Under the pieces are notes generated by a model. It made no database searches and was not told where the DNA came from. It saw only the letters and a list, made by a program, of their open reading frames with translations. Position numbers and translations under genes: made by a program. Shown here in pieces: positions 27,052 to 35,051 of a stretch of DNA of 64,000 bases (positions are counted from its first letter, which is position 1; each line of letters opens with the position of its first letter). The stretch lies in the NCBI RefSeq assembly GCF_022213065.1, contig NZ_JAKLJA010000027.1, forward strand, positions 43,066 through 107,065, read 5' to 3'. The DNA is from Paraburkholderia tagetis (lineage in GTDB: Bacteria > Pseudomonadota > Gammaproteobacteria > Burkholderiales > Burkholderiaceae).

Positions 27052-28455
27052 ATGCGCCGCGCGCTATGGACTGCCAGCATCGCCATCGCCACCGTCGCGG
27101 CGGCCAGCTGCACGACTTACCATCCCCAACCCATTACCTCACCCCAGCTTACCCAGCAATTCGAGCACCGCTCGCTCACGAGCCCCGAACTCCATGCCTA
27201 CGTGGATCGCGAGACACGCCACCACATCACGCCCTGGCCGCCAGCACGCTGGAATCTCGAATCCCTCACCCTGGCCGCCTTCTACTACAGCCCCGCCCTC
27301 GACCTCGCCCGAGCGCAATGGAGCACCGCCAAGGCAGGCATCGACGTCGCCGACGCGATCCCCAATCCTGTCCTGCAACTGCCGTTTCAGTACAACACAC
27401 CCAATCCAGGTCCAGGCGCGCCGTTCACCTGGGGTCCTTCGCTCGACATTCCCATCGAGACCGCACACAAGCGCGGCTATCGCGTCGATCGCGCAACCCA
27501 CCTCTCGGAAGCGGCCCGGCTGAATATCGTCGATGCAGCGTGGAAGGTTCGTGCTCAGGTCCGCGACGCCATGCTCGCCCTGTACGCCGCTCAGGTGCGC
27601 ATCACTTTCCTGTCCGCGAAGGCCGACGCCGAGCGGCAGATCGCCGGGATGAGCCGCCGTCGTCTCGCGCTCGGCCAGTACGCACAGCCCGATGTCGACG
27701 CCGCCGTCCTCGCCGATACCCAGGCCCAGAGCGATCTGGCCGCCGCGCGCAGCGCCGGGCAGGACGCGCGCGCGCATCTGGCGGCTGCTATCGGCGTGCC
27801 GGTCGCCGCGCTCGACGGCGTGGCGCTCGACCTGAGCGCTTTCGGTGCGGTTCCGCCTGCGCCGCCAGCCGCGGACGCGCAGCGCGCGGCGATCTTCCAT
27901 CGCGCCGATCTGCTCGCTTCGCTGGCCGATTACGCCGCGGCCGAGTCGGCGCTTCAACTCGAAGTCGCGAAGCAGTACCCGGACATCCACCTGGGGCCTG
28001 GCTACACCTACGACACGGGCACGAACAAGATCGCATTCGGGCTCGCCGGCATTACGTTGCCGATCTTCGACCAGAACCAGGGCGGCATAAAAGAAGCCGA
28101 GGCCAAACGCAAGGAAGCAGCGGTGCGCACGGGCGCGTTGCAGGACGCCATCCTCGGCGATCTTGCGCACGCGCTTGCGCGCTACGGCTCGAGCCTCGAC
28201 GCGTTGCAGCTAGCGGACGACCATCTGGCGAGCGCCCGCCGGCAACTCGAAAGCCAGGCGGCGGCGTTCGCTCTGGGCAACGCGGACCGGCTCACTTTTA
28301 CGCAGGCAAGGGCGGACTATCAAACCAGCGAGACCGCGCGGCTCGACGCCGAGGTCGCCGTCCAGCAGGCAGCCGGCGCGCTCGAAGACGCGATGCAGCA
28401 ACCCCTCGGCCGCGAGGCGGCGAGCGTTACCCTCATTGAAGAGTCGCCACGATGA
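27052..28455 (+). CDS. TolC-family outer-membrane efflux lipoprotein
   Basis: The 467-residue product starts with a lipoprotein signal (lipobox AASC, acylated Cys20) and belongs to the outer-membrane efflux family: two repeated long-helix regions, with SLTLAAFYYSPALDLARAQW at the front and the second-half counterpart from about residue 280. It would be the outer-membrane channel of the tripartite RND pump coded by the next two genes, similar in layout to CzcC-like proteins. It starts 51 bases after repeat element copy 1 and ends in an ATGA overlap with the adaptor gene. Both the substrate and the symbol are open. Confidence 0.9.
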   Translation: MRRALWTASIAIATVAAASCTTYHPQPITSPQLTQQFEHRSLTSPELHAYVDRETRHHITPWPPARWNLESLTLAAFYYSPALDLARAQWSTAKAGIDVADAIPNPVLQLPFQYNTPNPGPGAPFTWGPSLDIPIETAHKRGYRVDRATHLSEAARLNIVDAAWKVRAQVRDAMLALYAAQVRITFLSAKADAERQIAGMSRRRLALGQYAQPDVDAAVLADTQAQSDLAAARSAGQDARAHLAAAIGVPVAALDGVALDLSAFGAVPPAPPAADAQRAAIFHRADLLASLADYAAAESALQLEVAKQYPDIHLGPGYTYDTGTNKIAFGLAGITLPIFDQNQGGIKEAEAKRKEAAVRTGALQDAILGDLAHALARYGSSLDALQLADDHLASARRQLESQAAAFALGNADRLTFTQARADYQTSETARLDAEVAVQQAAGALEDAMQQPLGREAASVTLIEESPR

Positions 28456-29567
28456 ACTCCCGACTGATCATTTTCTGCGCGCTGTCGCTGTCGCTCGCCG
28501 CCGGCGCGGGCTGGTACATCATCAACCAGGCGTTCGACGATTCCGGCGCCTCGGCAGCCACGGCGGCGCAATCGCCCCCGCCGCCCACGGTGCAGACGGT
28601 CAACGGCGAAACGGTGGTGGTCGTGAGCCGCGACGTGCAGCGCGCGAGCCATATCGAAGTCGCGCCGCTCGCCGCCGTCAGCCGCGAGCCCGAAGTCGGC
28701 GCCGATGCCACTGTCCTCGATCTCCAGCCGCTCTTCGACCTGCATAACCGCCTCGCCAGCGCGCGCGCGGACGTGGCTACGTTCACCGCGCAGGCGGCCA
28801 GTTCGCGCGCGCAGTACGAGCGCAGCCGCTCATTGTTCGCCGACGACCGCAACATTTCGCAGAAGAGCTTGCAGGACGCCCAGTCGGCGATGCAGGCCGA
28901 TGCCGCGAAACTGCAAGCGGCCCAGGCGACGCTAGGCGGGCTCGATGGCGCCATGCGGCAGCAGTTCGGCGACGCGCTCGCGAATGCCGCGGCAGCATCG
29001 GAATCGAAGCCGGGATCGCAGCTGTTTCAGCGTCTCCAGTCGGGCCAGGCCGTCGTGCTGCGTGTGACGTTGCCTGCGAGCTTCGGCACGGCGCCGCCTG
29101 CGCGCATCGCGGTCGATGCGCCCGACGGCCATGCGGTGCCGGCGCAGAAGCTTTCGGCCTCGCCACTCGCCGATCCCGCCGTGCAGGGCAGCCCCTGGCT
29201 CTATGTCGCCAGCGTTGCCAACGAGGCACTGCCGGCCAATTTGCACACGAGCGCGCGCGTGCCGACGTCGAGCCAGGCGCTAGCCGGGCTGCTGGTGCCC
29301 GAGCGCGCGGTGGTGTGGTACGGCGGCCAGACGTGGGTCTACGTGCGCACGGCACCCGAGCGCTTTACGCGGCGCTATGTGCAGATGAGTAACGAAGGCG
29401 TCGTGGGTAATGTGGGCGATGTAGGAGCCCACGGCTTCATGGTGACGTCCGGCTTTCACGCCGGCGAGCAGATCGTCACGCAGGGGGCGCAACTGCTGCT
29501 CTCCGAAGAGCTCAAGCCGCAGGGCATCGCCACCGCGTGCAAGGATCCGCCCGAGTGTGACGACTGA
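28452..29567 (+). CDS. RND efflux periplasmic adaptor subunit
   Basis: The 371-residue product has an N-terminal membrane anchor or signal (LIIFCALSLSLAAGAGWYII), an adaptor core with a long coiled hairpin (about residues 90-165; LHNRLASARADVATF, QYERSRSLFADDRNISQKSL), and C-terminal beta domains ending in a GEQIVTQGAQLLLSEEL membrane-proximal motif. It is an HlyD/CzcB-like membrane fusion protein that would link the RND pump to the outer-membrane channel. It overlaps the channel gene and lies 37 bases before the pump gene, so one operon is likely. The C-terminal tail (ACKDPPECDD) has two cysteines and four acidic residues. Whether they bind metal is not known. Confidence 0.88.
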   Translation: MNSRLIIFCALSLSLAAGAGWYIINQAFDDSGASAATAAQSPPPPTVQTVNGETVVVVSRDVQRASHIEVAPLAAVSREPEVGADATVLDLQPLFDLHNRLASARADVATFTAQAASSRAQYERSRSLFADDRNISQKSLQDAQSAMQADAAKLQAAQATLGGLDGAMRQQFGDALANAAAASESKPGSQLFQRLQSGQAVVLRVTLPASFGTAPPARIAVDAPDGHAVPAQKLSASPLADPAVQGSPWLYVASVANEALPANLHTSARVPTSSQALAGLLVPERAVVWYGGQTWVYVRTAPERFTRRYVQMSNEGVVGNVGDVGAHGFMVTSGFHAGEQIVTQGAQLLLSEELKPQGIATACKDPPECDD

Positions 29568-29604
29568 AATCTAACCCGCCCAGAACAACGCTATTCCAGG
29601 TCCC

Positions 29605-32600
29605 ATGCTTGACGCGATCATCCGCTTTTCGCTGCGTTTTCGTGGCGTCATCTTCGCGCTGGCCGTCGTGGCGGCCGGCTACGGGCTTTTTTCGCTCACC
29701 CGTGCGAAGCTCGATGTGTTTCCCGAATTCGCGCCGCCGATGAGCATCGTGCAGACAGCCGCGCCGGGCATGACCAGCGAGCAGGTGGAGACGCTCGTCA
29801 CGCAGCCGGTCGAAAATGCCCTCGGCGGCATGACCGGCCTGCAATCGATTCGCTCGCGGTCGATGCAGGGCCTCTCCTCGGTCACGCTCGTCTTCGACGA
29901 CCATGCCAACGTGATGCAAGTCCGGCAACTCGTCACCGAGCGCATCAGCGCGCTCGCGGGCACGCTGCCGGCGGGCGTCGCGCCGCCCCAGCTTCTGCCG
30001 CTCACCACCACGACGAGCGTCGTGCGTACCATTGGCCTCACGTCGAAGACGCGCTCGCTCGCGGACCTCTACGACATCGCCCAATGGACCGTCAAGCCGC
30101 AACTGCTGAGCGCCCGCGGCGTGGCCGATGTGATCGTGTTCGGCGGCGAGACGCGCCAGCTGCAGATCCAGGTCGACCCCGCGAAGTTGATACGTCATGG
30201 CGTTTCGATTCAGGACGTGATGGCGGCGGCGCGCCAGTCCACCGGCGTGCGGGGCGCGGGGTTCATCGAGAACGCCAATCAGCGTATCGCCGTCAACGCC
30301 GATGGTCAGATTACGACACCGCAAAAACTGGCCGGCGTGGTGCTGCGCGCGAGCAACGGGACCGCGATCAGACTGGGCGATGTCGCCAACGTGACATGGG
30401 GCGATGCCCCGGCGGTTGGCGCGGCGTCGATCATGGGCAAGCCCGGCGTGATGGTGGTGATGGAAAGCCAGTACGGGACCAACACGATGGCCGTGACGCG
30501 CGACATCGAAAAGACGCTCGCCGGGCTCGAACCGGCGCTCGCGCGGCAAGGGGTGGAGGTGAACGCCAACGTGTTCCGGCCCGCGAATTTCATCGAGGTC
30601 GCGGTGGGGCACCTGCGCACGGCGCTCATTGTCGGCGCCGTGCTGGTCGTCGCGGTGCTGTTCCTGTTTCTGCTCAATGTGCGTACCGCCGTGATCTCGG
30701 CCGTCGCGATTCCGTTGTCGCTGCTGGTCGCGATCATCGTCTTGACCTCGTTCGGCGTGAGCCTGAACACCATGACGCTCGGCGGCCTCGCGATCGCGCT
30801 GGGCGAAGTGGTGGACGATGCGATCATCGACGTCGAGAACATCTACCGGCGCCTGCGCGAGAACCGCACGCTGAGCCAGCCGCGTCCCGCGTTTCGCGTC
30901 GTGCTGCGCGCCTCGCTCGAAGTGCGCAGCGCCGTGGTGTTTGCCACCTTTATCGTGATGCTGATCTTTCTGCCCGTGCTCACGCTCTCGGGTATCGGCG
31001 GGCGGCTCTTCGCGCCGCTCGGCACCGCCTACATTCTGGCCGTGCTCGCGTCGCTGGGCGTCGCCCTGACGCTCACGCCGGCGATGGCGCTCGCACTGCT
31101 GGCGAAGGGGCCTTTGCCCGAGCGCGAACCGCGCCTGATCGCGCGCCTGAAAACGCGTTACATTGGAATCCTGACTAAAGTAGAGCGGCGCGTGAAGGCG
31201 GTCATGGTGATCGTTGCGCTCATGTGCGTCGCCGCGCTCGCGGCGCTGCCGTTCATGAGCGGCAGCTTCATTCCGCAACTGCGCGAAGGCCATTACACCG
31301 TTCACATGGGGCTCGCGCCGGGCACCTCGCTTGCGGAATCGATGCGCATCGGCACGCAGGTTTCGCAGGCGCTAATGCGAGTGCCGGGCGTGCGCCTCGT
31401 GGCCCAGCGCGCGGGCCGCGCGAACGGCGTGGTCGATCCGACTGGCGTGCAGCTATCGGAGTTCGAAGTCGACTTGAAGCCGATGGGCGCAACCGACCAG
31501 AACTGGGCGCTCTACCGGATTCGTCAGACACTGGCGCGTTTTGCGGGCGTCTCCACTTCGGTCAACACGTTTCTCGAAGAGCGCATCGACGAAACCATTT
31601 CGGGCACGACGGCCCCCGTGGTCGTGAATGTATTCGGCAACAACCTCGACGTCATCGATCGCACGGCGCAGCAGATTGCCCAGTTGATCGGCACGATGCG
31701 CGGCGTCGCCAGCGTGCGGGTGGATTCGCCGCCCGGCATTCCTGAACTGGATGTGAGGCTCAACCCCGACGCCATGAGCCGTTGGGGTTTTCGTCCCGTG
31801 GAAGTACTCGATGCGCTTCAGGCCGCCTATGCCGGCGTGAGCGTGGCGCAGATCTACGACGGCAGCCGCACCTCGGACGTCGCGGTCGTGCTCGACCCGG
31901 CGCAGCGCCGCAGCGTCGGCGACATCGGCAAGCTCATGGTGCGCAATGCCGATGGCTATGCCGTGCCGCTCGCCACGCTCGCGACGATCCGCCAGGTTGC
32001 GGGCCGCTACCAGATCACGCACGACGGCGGCCAGCGCATGCAGGCGGTCGCGGTCAATCTCGGCAACCGGCCAGTCAGCGATTTCGTGAAAGAAGCACAG
32101 GCGCGCGTGACTCGCGAGATCGCCATGCCGCTGGGCACGTATGCCGTTTTCAGCGGAGAGAGCGAAGCGCGCGCGCAATCGCAGCGCGACTTGCTCGCAT
32201 ACGGCGGGATTGCGCTGGTGGGTATCGCGCTGCTGCTGTTCCTTGCGATGAAGAACCGGCGCGCGGTGGTGCTGGTGCTGGTCAACCTGCCGTTCGCGCT
32301 GGTGGGCGGGGTCCTGAGCGTGGTGCTGACCGGCGCGAATCTCTCACTTGGCAGCATGGTGGGCTTCGTCACGCTATTCGGTATATCGTTGCGTAATTCG
32401 ATCATGCTGATCAGCCATTACGAACATCTCGTGCATGTGGACCGGCAGGCGTGGAATATGGAAACGGCGGTGCGCGGCGCATCGGAGCGACTGGTGCCGA
32501 TTCTCATGACCGCGCTGGTGACGGCGCTCGCCCTGCTGCCGCTCGCGGCGACGAGCGGCGCGCCGGGCAACGAAATCGAGGGGCCGATGGCGATTGTCAT

Positions 32601-32700
32601 TCTCGGCGGCCTGCTCACCTCGACCGCGCTGAACCTGATCGTGCTGCCCACGCTCGCGTTACGGTACGGACGTTTTACGCGCGATGAAGCGGCGGAATAG
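29605..32700 (+). CDS. RND efflux pump, heavy-metal (CzcA/CusA-like) type
   Basis: At 1031 residues this is a full RND inner-membrane pump. It has the usual layout of one membrane helix, a large periplasmic loop, five helices, a second loop and five more helices. The fourth-helix region reads GEVVDDAIIDVENIYRRLRE with Asp404 and Asp405, the proton-relay pair; the DVEN form is typical of the heavy-metal efflux (HME) group, though it does not exactly match the CzcA, CusA or CnrA signatures I know. The substrate is therefore open: a divalent cation is the likeliest. It is the third gene of a tripartite operon, with an MFS gene 76 bases downstream. Confidence 0.92.
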   Translation: MLDAIIRFSLRFRGVIFALAVVAAGYGLFSLTRAKLDVFPEFAPPMSIVQTAAPGMTSEQVETLVTQPVENALGGMTGLQSIRSRSMQGLSSVTLVFDDHANVMQVRQLVTERISALAGTLPAGVAPPQLLPLTTTTSVVRTIGLTSKTRSLADLYDIAQWTVKPQLLSARGVADVIVFGGETRQLQIQVDPAKLIRHGVSIQDVMAAARQSTGVRGAGFIENANQRIAVNADGQITTPQKLAGVVLRASNGTAIRLGDVANVTWGDAPAVGAASIMGKPGVMVVMESQYGTNTMAVTRDIEKTLAGLEPALARQGVEVNANVFRPANFIEVAVGHLRTALIVGAVLVVAVLFLFLLNVRTAVISAVAIPLSLLVAIIVLTSFGVSLNTMTLGGLAIALGEVVDDAIIDVENIYRRLRENRTLSQPRPAFRVVLRASLEVRSAVVFATFIVMLIFLPVLTLSGIGGRLFAPLGTAYILAVLASLGVALTLTPAMALALLAKGPLPEREPRLIARLKTRYIGILTKVERRVKAVMVIVALMCVAALAALPFMSGSFIPQLREGHYTVHMGLAPGTSLAESMRIGTQVSQALMRVPGVRLVAQRAGRANGVVDPTGVQLSEFEVDLKPMGATDQNWALYRIRQTLARFAGVSTSVNTFLEERIDETISGTTAPVVVNVFGNNLDVIDRTAQQIAQLIGTMRGVASVRVDSPPGIPELDVRLNPDAMSRWGFRPVEVLDALQAAYAGVSVAQIYDGSRTSDVAVVLDPAQRRSVGDIGKLMVRNADGYAVPLATLATIRQVAGRYQITHDGGQRMQAVAVNLGNRPVSDFVKEAQARVTREIAMPLGTYAVFSGESEARAQSQRDLLAYGGIALVGIALLLFLAMKNRRAVVLVLVNLPFALVGGVLSVVLTGANLSLGSMVGFVTLFGISLRNSIMLISHYEHLVHVDRQAWNMETAVRGASERLVPILMTALVTALALLPLAATSGAPGNEIEGPMAIVILGGLLTSTALNLIVLPTLALRYGRFTRDEAAE

Positions 32701-32707
32701 TCCGCGA

Positions 32708-32746
32708 AATAAGCGGGCAGAATAAGCGGGCAAAACCAGCGGGCAA
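32708..32746 (+). repeat. Tandem 13 bp repeat between RND and MFS genes
   Basis: Three consecutive 13-base units (AATAAGCGGGCAG, AATAAGCGGGCAA, AACCAGCGGGCAA), followed by a decayed fourth, fill half of the 76-base spacer between the RND pump and the MFS gene. No function is apparent. Confidence 0.75.
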
Positions 32747-32776
32747 AACCATCGGCGCAATTCCAGACATAGAACG

Positions 32777-33982
32777 ATGCAACCTGACACCTCTGGCCCT
32801 CAACGCCTTGCCATTCCGCGCACGATCCGGATGCTCGGATTTGTCAGCCTCTTCATGGATCTTTCCTCGGAGCTGATTCATGCGTTGCTGCCGATCTTTC
32901 TCGTCACCACGATGGGCATGAGCGTGAGCGCGCTGGGCGTGCTCGAAGGGACCGCCGAAGCGAGCGCGATGATCGTCAGGATCTTTTCGGGCCCGATAAG
33001 CGACTGGCTTGGCAAACGCAAGGTGCTGCTGTTGCTCGGCTACGGGCTGGCGGCATTGTCCAAGCCGCTTTTCCCGCTTGCCGGGACGCCCTTGATGGTT
33101 GCGACCGCGCGGATCATCGACCGCGTGGGCAAGGGGATTCGCGGTGCGCCACGCGACGCCCTCATCGCGGATATCGCGCCACCGGAGATTCGCGGCGCCT
33201 GCTACGGGTTGCGGCAGTCGATGGACACAGTCGGCGCCTTTGCCGGACCGCTTGCCGCCATCGTGCTGATGTTCTGGTTTTCCGATCACATTCGCACGGT
33301 GCTCTGGTTTGCGGTCGTGCCGGCATTTGTCGCGGTTGGATTGATCGTGTTCGGTGTCGAGGAACCGGCGCGTGAGGGTGCGCTCCATGCGTTCCGGTCG
33401 CCGTTGCACTGGCGCGCATTGCAGGCATTTTCCGGGCGCTACTGGTTCGTCGTGGTGCTCGGCGCGGCTTTCACGCTAACGCGCTTTAGCGAAGCGTTCC
33501 TGGTGCTGCGCGCCCAGCAGACCGGGTTGAATATCGCGTGGATTCCCGGCGTGATGGTGGTCATGAGCCTGACTTATGCGCTTTCCGCGTACCCCGTGGG
33601 GATGCTATCGGATCGCGTCGACCGGCGGGTTCTGCTTGGGTGGGGAATCGTGCTTTTGATCGTGGCGGATATGGTTTTGGGTATGGGTTCGTCGATTTTT
33701 ACGGTGCTTGGCGGGGTCGCGCTGTGGGGGCTGCATATGGGGTTCACGCAGGGGATTCTCGCTGCGATGGTGGCTGAAACCGCGCCGCAGACGCTGCGTG
33801 GCAGCGCGTTCGGTGTTTTTAATCTCGTGAGCGGGGTTTGTTTGTTGTTTGCTAGCGTTATTGCTGGATGGTTGTGGGATCGGTATGGCGCTGCGGCTAC
33901 GTTTTTTGCTGGCGCGGGGGTAGCTGTTGTGCCGCTTGTGATGTGTTGTTTTGCGCCTCGGTTGGTTAGGCGGCGTCATTAG
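32777..33982 (+). CDS. MFS transporter
   Basis: The 401-residue protein is a 12-helix major facilitator. It opens with LGFVSLFMDLSSELIHALLP, carries the loop 2-3 motif GPISDWLGKRK, and has RIIDRVGKGIRGAPRDALIAD, a stretch common to a group of uncharacterised MFS exporters. It is the last gene in the segment enclosed by the two repeat elements and follows the RND operon in the same direction, so a role in export of the same or a related toxic compound is plausible. The substrate is not known. The last 60 or so codons use more T in third positions than the neighbouring genes do, visible as a GTT/TTT/GCT-rich 3' end. Confidence 0.87.
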   Translation: MQPDTSGPQRLAIPRTIRMLGFVSLFMDLSSELIHALLPIFLVTTMGMSVSALGVLEGTAEASAMIVRIFSGPISDWLGKRKVLLLLGYGLAALSKPLFPLAGTPLMVATARIIDRVGKGIRGAPRDALIADIAPPEIRGACYGLRQSMDTVGAFAGPLAAIVLMFWFSDHIRTVLWFAVVPAFVAVGLIVFGVEEPAREGALHAFRSPLHWRALQAFSGRYWFVVVLGAAFTLTRFSEAFLVLRAQQTGLNIAWIPGVMVVMSLTYALSAYPVGMLSDRVDRRVLLGWGIVLLIVADMVLGMGSSIFTVLGGVALWGLHMGFTQGILAAMVAETAPQTLRGSAFGVFNLVSGVCLLFASVIAGWLWDRYGAAATFFAGAGVAVVPLVMCCFAPRLVRRRH

Positions 33983-34035
33983 GTTGTTGATGGGGGGCTG
34001 TTTTGTCGCGTTTCCTTGTGTTCGCGGTGGCTATT

Positions 34036-34600
34036 GTCGCGTTTCCTTGTGATCGTGTCGGTCTATTAGCGTTGCCCCTGTGCGGGGCGGCACCTACTTT
34101 TCTTTGCAGCGGCAAAGAAAAGTAGGCAAAAGAAAGCCGCTCAAACCGCTAGTGTGACGCTGTCCACCACTTGCCTGTGATCGGAGCGGTTCCGGAGCGT
34201 CTGTCACCACGCGCCGTATAACGGAGTGACTAAGGACTCATTCCTCCGGCGGCGCTACGCGCGCCGTGGGGCATAACCCAAAACCATCAGGATGCCTGTG
34301 CATCGATGCTGCGCAAGCGTATTCGAGCGCCCAGGCAGCACGCTTGGTTTCCCTTGCATACCCGACCGCTGCGAGCGTAGCGAGCAGCGGGATGAATGAG
34401 TCCTTTGTCACTGAGTTTGAAGGTGCGGGGTGACGGATGCCCCGGAACCACTTCGATTACAGGCGAGAGGTGGACGGCGTCACACTAGCGGTTTGAGCCG
34501 CTTTCTTTTGCCTACTTTTCTTTGCGGCTGCAAAGAAAAGTAGGTGCCGCCCCGCACAGGGGCAACACTAATAGACCGACACGACCACAAGGAAACGCGA
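34036..34600. repeat. Long imperfect palindromic repeat element, copy 2 (about 565 bp)
   Basis: This is the second copy of the element at 26438-27001, in the same orientation, about 7.6 kb apart centre to centre. Both arms are nearly the same as in copy 1. The core of about 70 bases bounded by AAACCA and TGGTTT has diverged, keeping a central CGTATTCGAG. A partial extra end (GTCGCGTTTCCTTGTG) sits just outside its left end at 34005. The gap 33983-34771 contains only this element, a 12 bp tandem repeat and the dmeR control region. It has no gene that I can support. Confidence 0.9.
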
Positions 34601-34632
34601 AGGGAAACGCGAAGGGAAACGCGAAGGGAAAC
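34597..34632 (+). repeat. Perfect 12 bp tandem repeat at the edge of element copy 2
   Basis: Three exact copies of GCGAAGGGAAAC follow each other at the right end of repeat element copy 2. The unit is a near copy of the element terminus (AAGGAAACGCGA), so the array probably grew by slippage from the end of the element. Confidence 0.8.
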
Positions 34633-34712
34633 GCGAAAAAACCGCGAAAAAGCCACAAAACCAACCGCATGGTATCTGCAGCAAAACCGCCCCCGGCGAA
34701 AGGTAAGCTTAA

Positions 34713-34734
34713 TATACCCCCCCACCCTATTATG
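34713..34734 (+). promoter_or_regulatory. Candidate DmeR (RcnR-type) operator: C7 tract with AT flanks
   Basis: TATA, then seven C, then ACCC and TATTATG, lie 38 bases before the dmeR start. RcnR-, CsoR- and DmeR-type repressors bind G/C tracts flanked by short AT-rich inverted repeats, and this is the only such site close to the gene. It would give autoregulation of dmeRF, released by Ni or Co. Confidence 0.6.
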
Positions 34735-34771
34735 CTAACATCCGCCCTGCCACAAAAACTGGAGACCAGGC

Positions 34772-35044
34772 ATGAGCCACACGATCCGCGAAAAGCAGAA
34801 GCTCCTTAATCGAGTGCGCCGCATCAAGGGGCAGATCGAGGCAATCGAACGCGCGCTGGAGGAAGAGCGCGAGTGCATGGACGTGCTGCAACTCATCACC
34901 AGCAGCCGTGGCGCGATGAATGGATTACTCGCCGTGGTGCTGGAGGACCATATCCGCACCCATCTCGTCGACGCCCAAACCGATGACGAGCATGGCAGCG
35001 GGAAAGAGCAGCTAATCGAAGTGGTGCACAGCTACTTCAAGTGA
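34772..35044 (+). CDS. dmeR: Ni/Co-sensing repressor of the RcnR/CsoR family (DmeR type)
   Basis: The 90-residue product is an all-helical CsoR/RcnR-family repressor (NRVRRIKGQIEAIERALE near the start). It keeps all four residues that bind Ni and Co in E. coli RcnR at identical positions: His3, Cys35, His60 and His64. It sits 7 bases upstream of a DmeF-like cation diffusion facilitator with a His-rich loop, matching the dmeRF operons of alpha-proteobacteria. The start is preceded by GGAG. It likely represses this operon through the C-tract site upstream. The formaldehyde sensor FrmR is the main alternative family member, but FrmR lacks this ligand set and neighbour. Confidence 0.87.
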   Translation: MSHTIREKQKLLNRVRRIKGQIEAIERALEEERECMDVLQLITSSRGAMNGLLAVVLEDHIRTHLVDAQTDDEHGSGKEQLIEVVHSYFK

Positions 35045-35051
35045 GAGAAAC

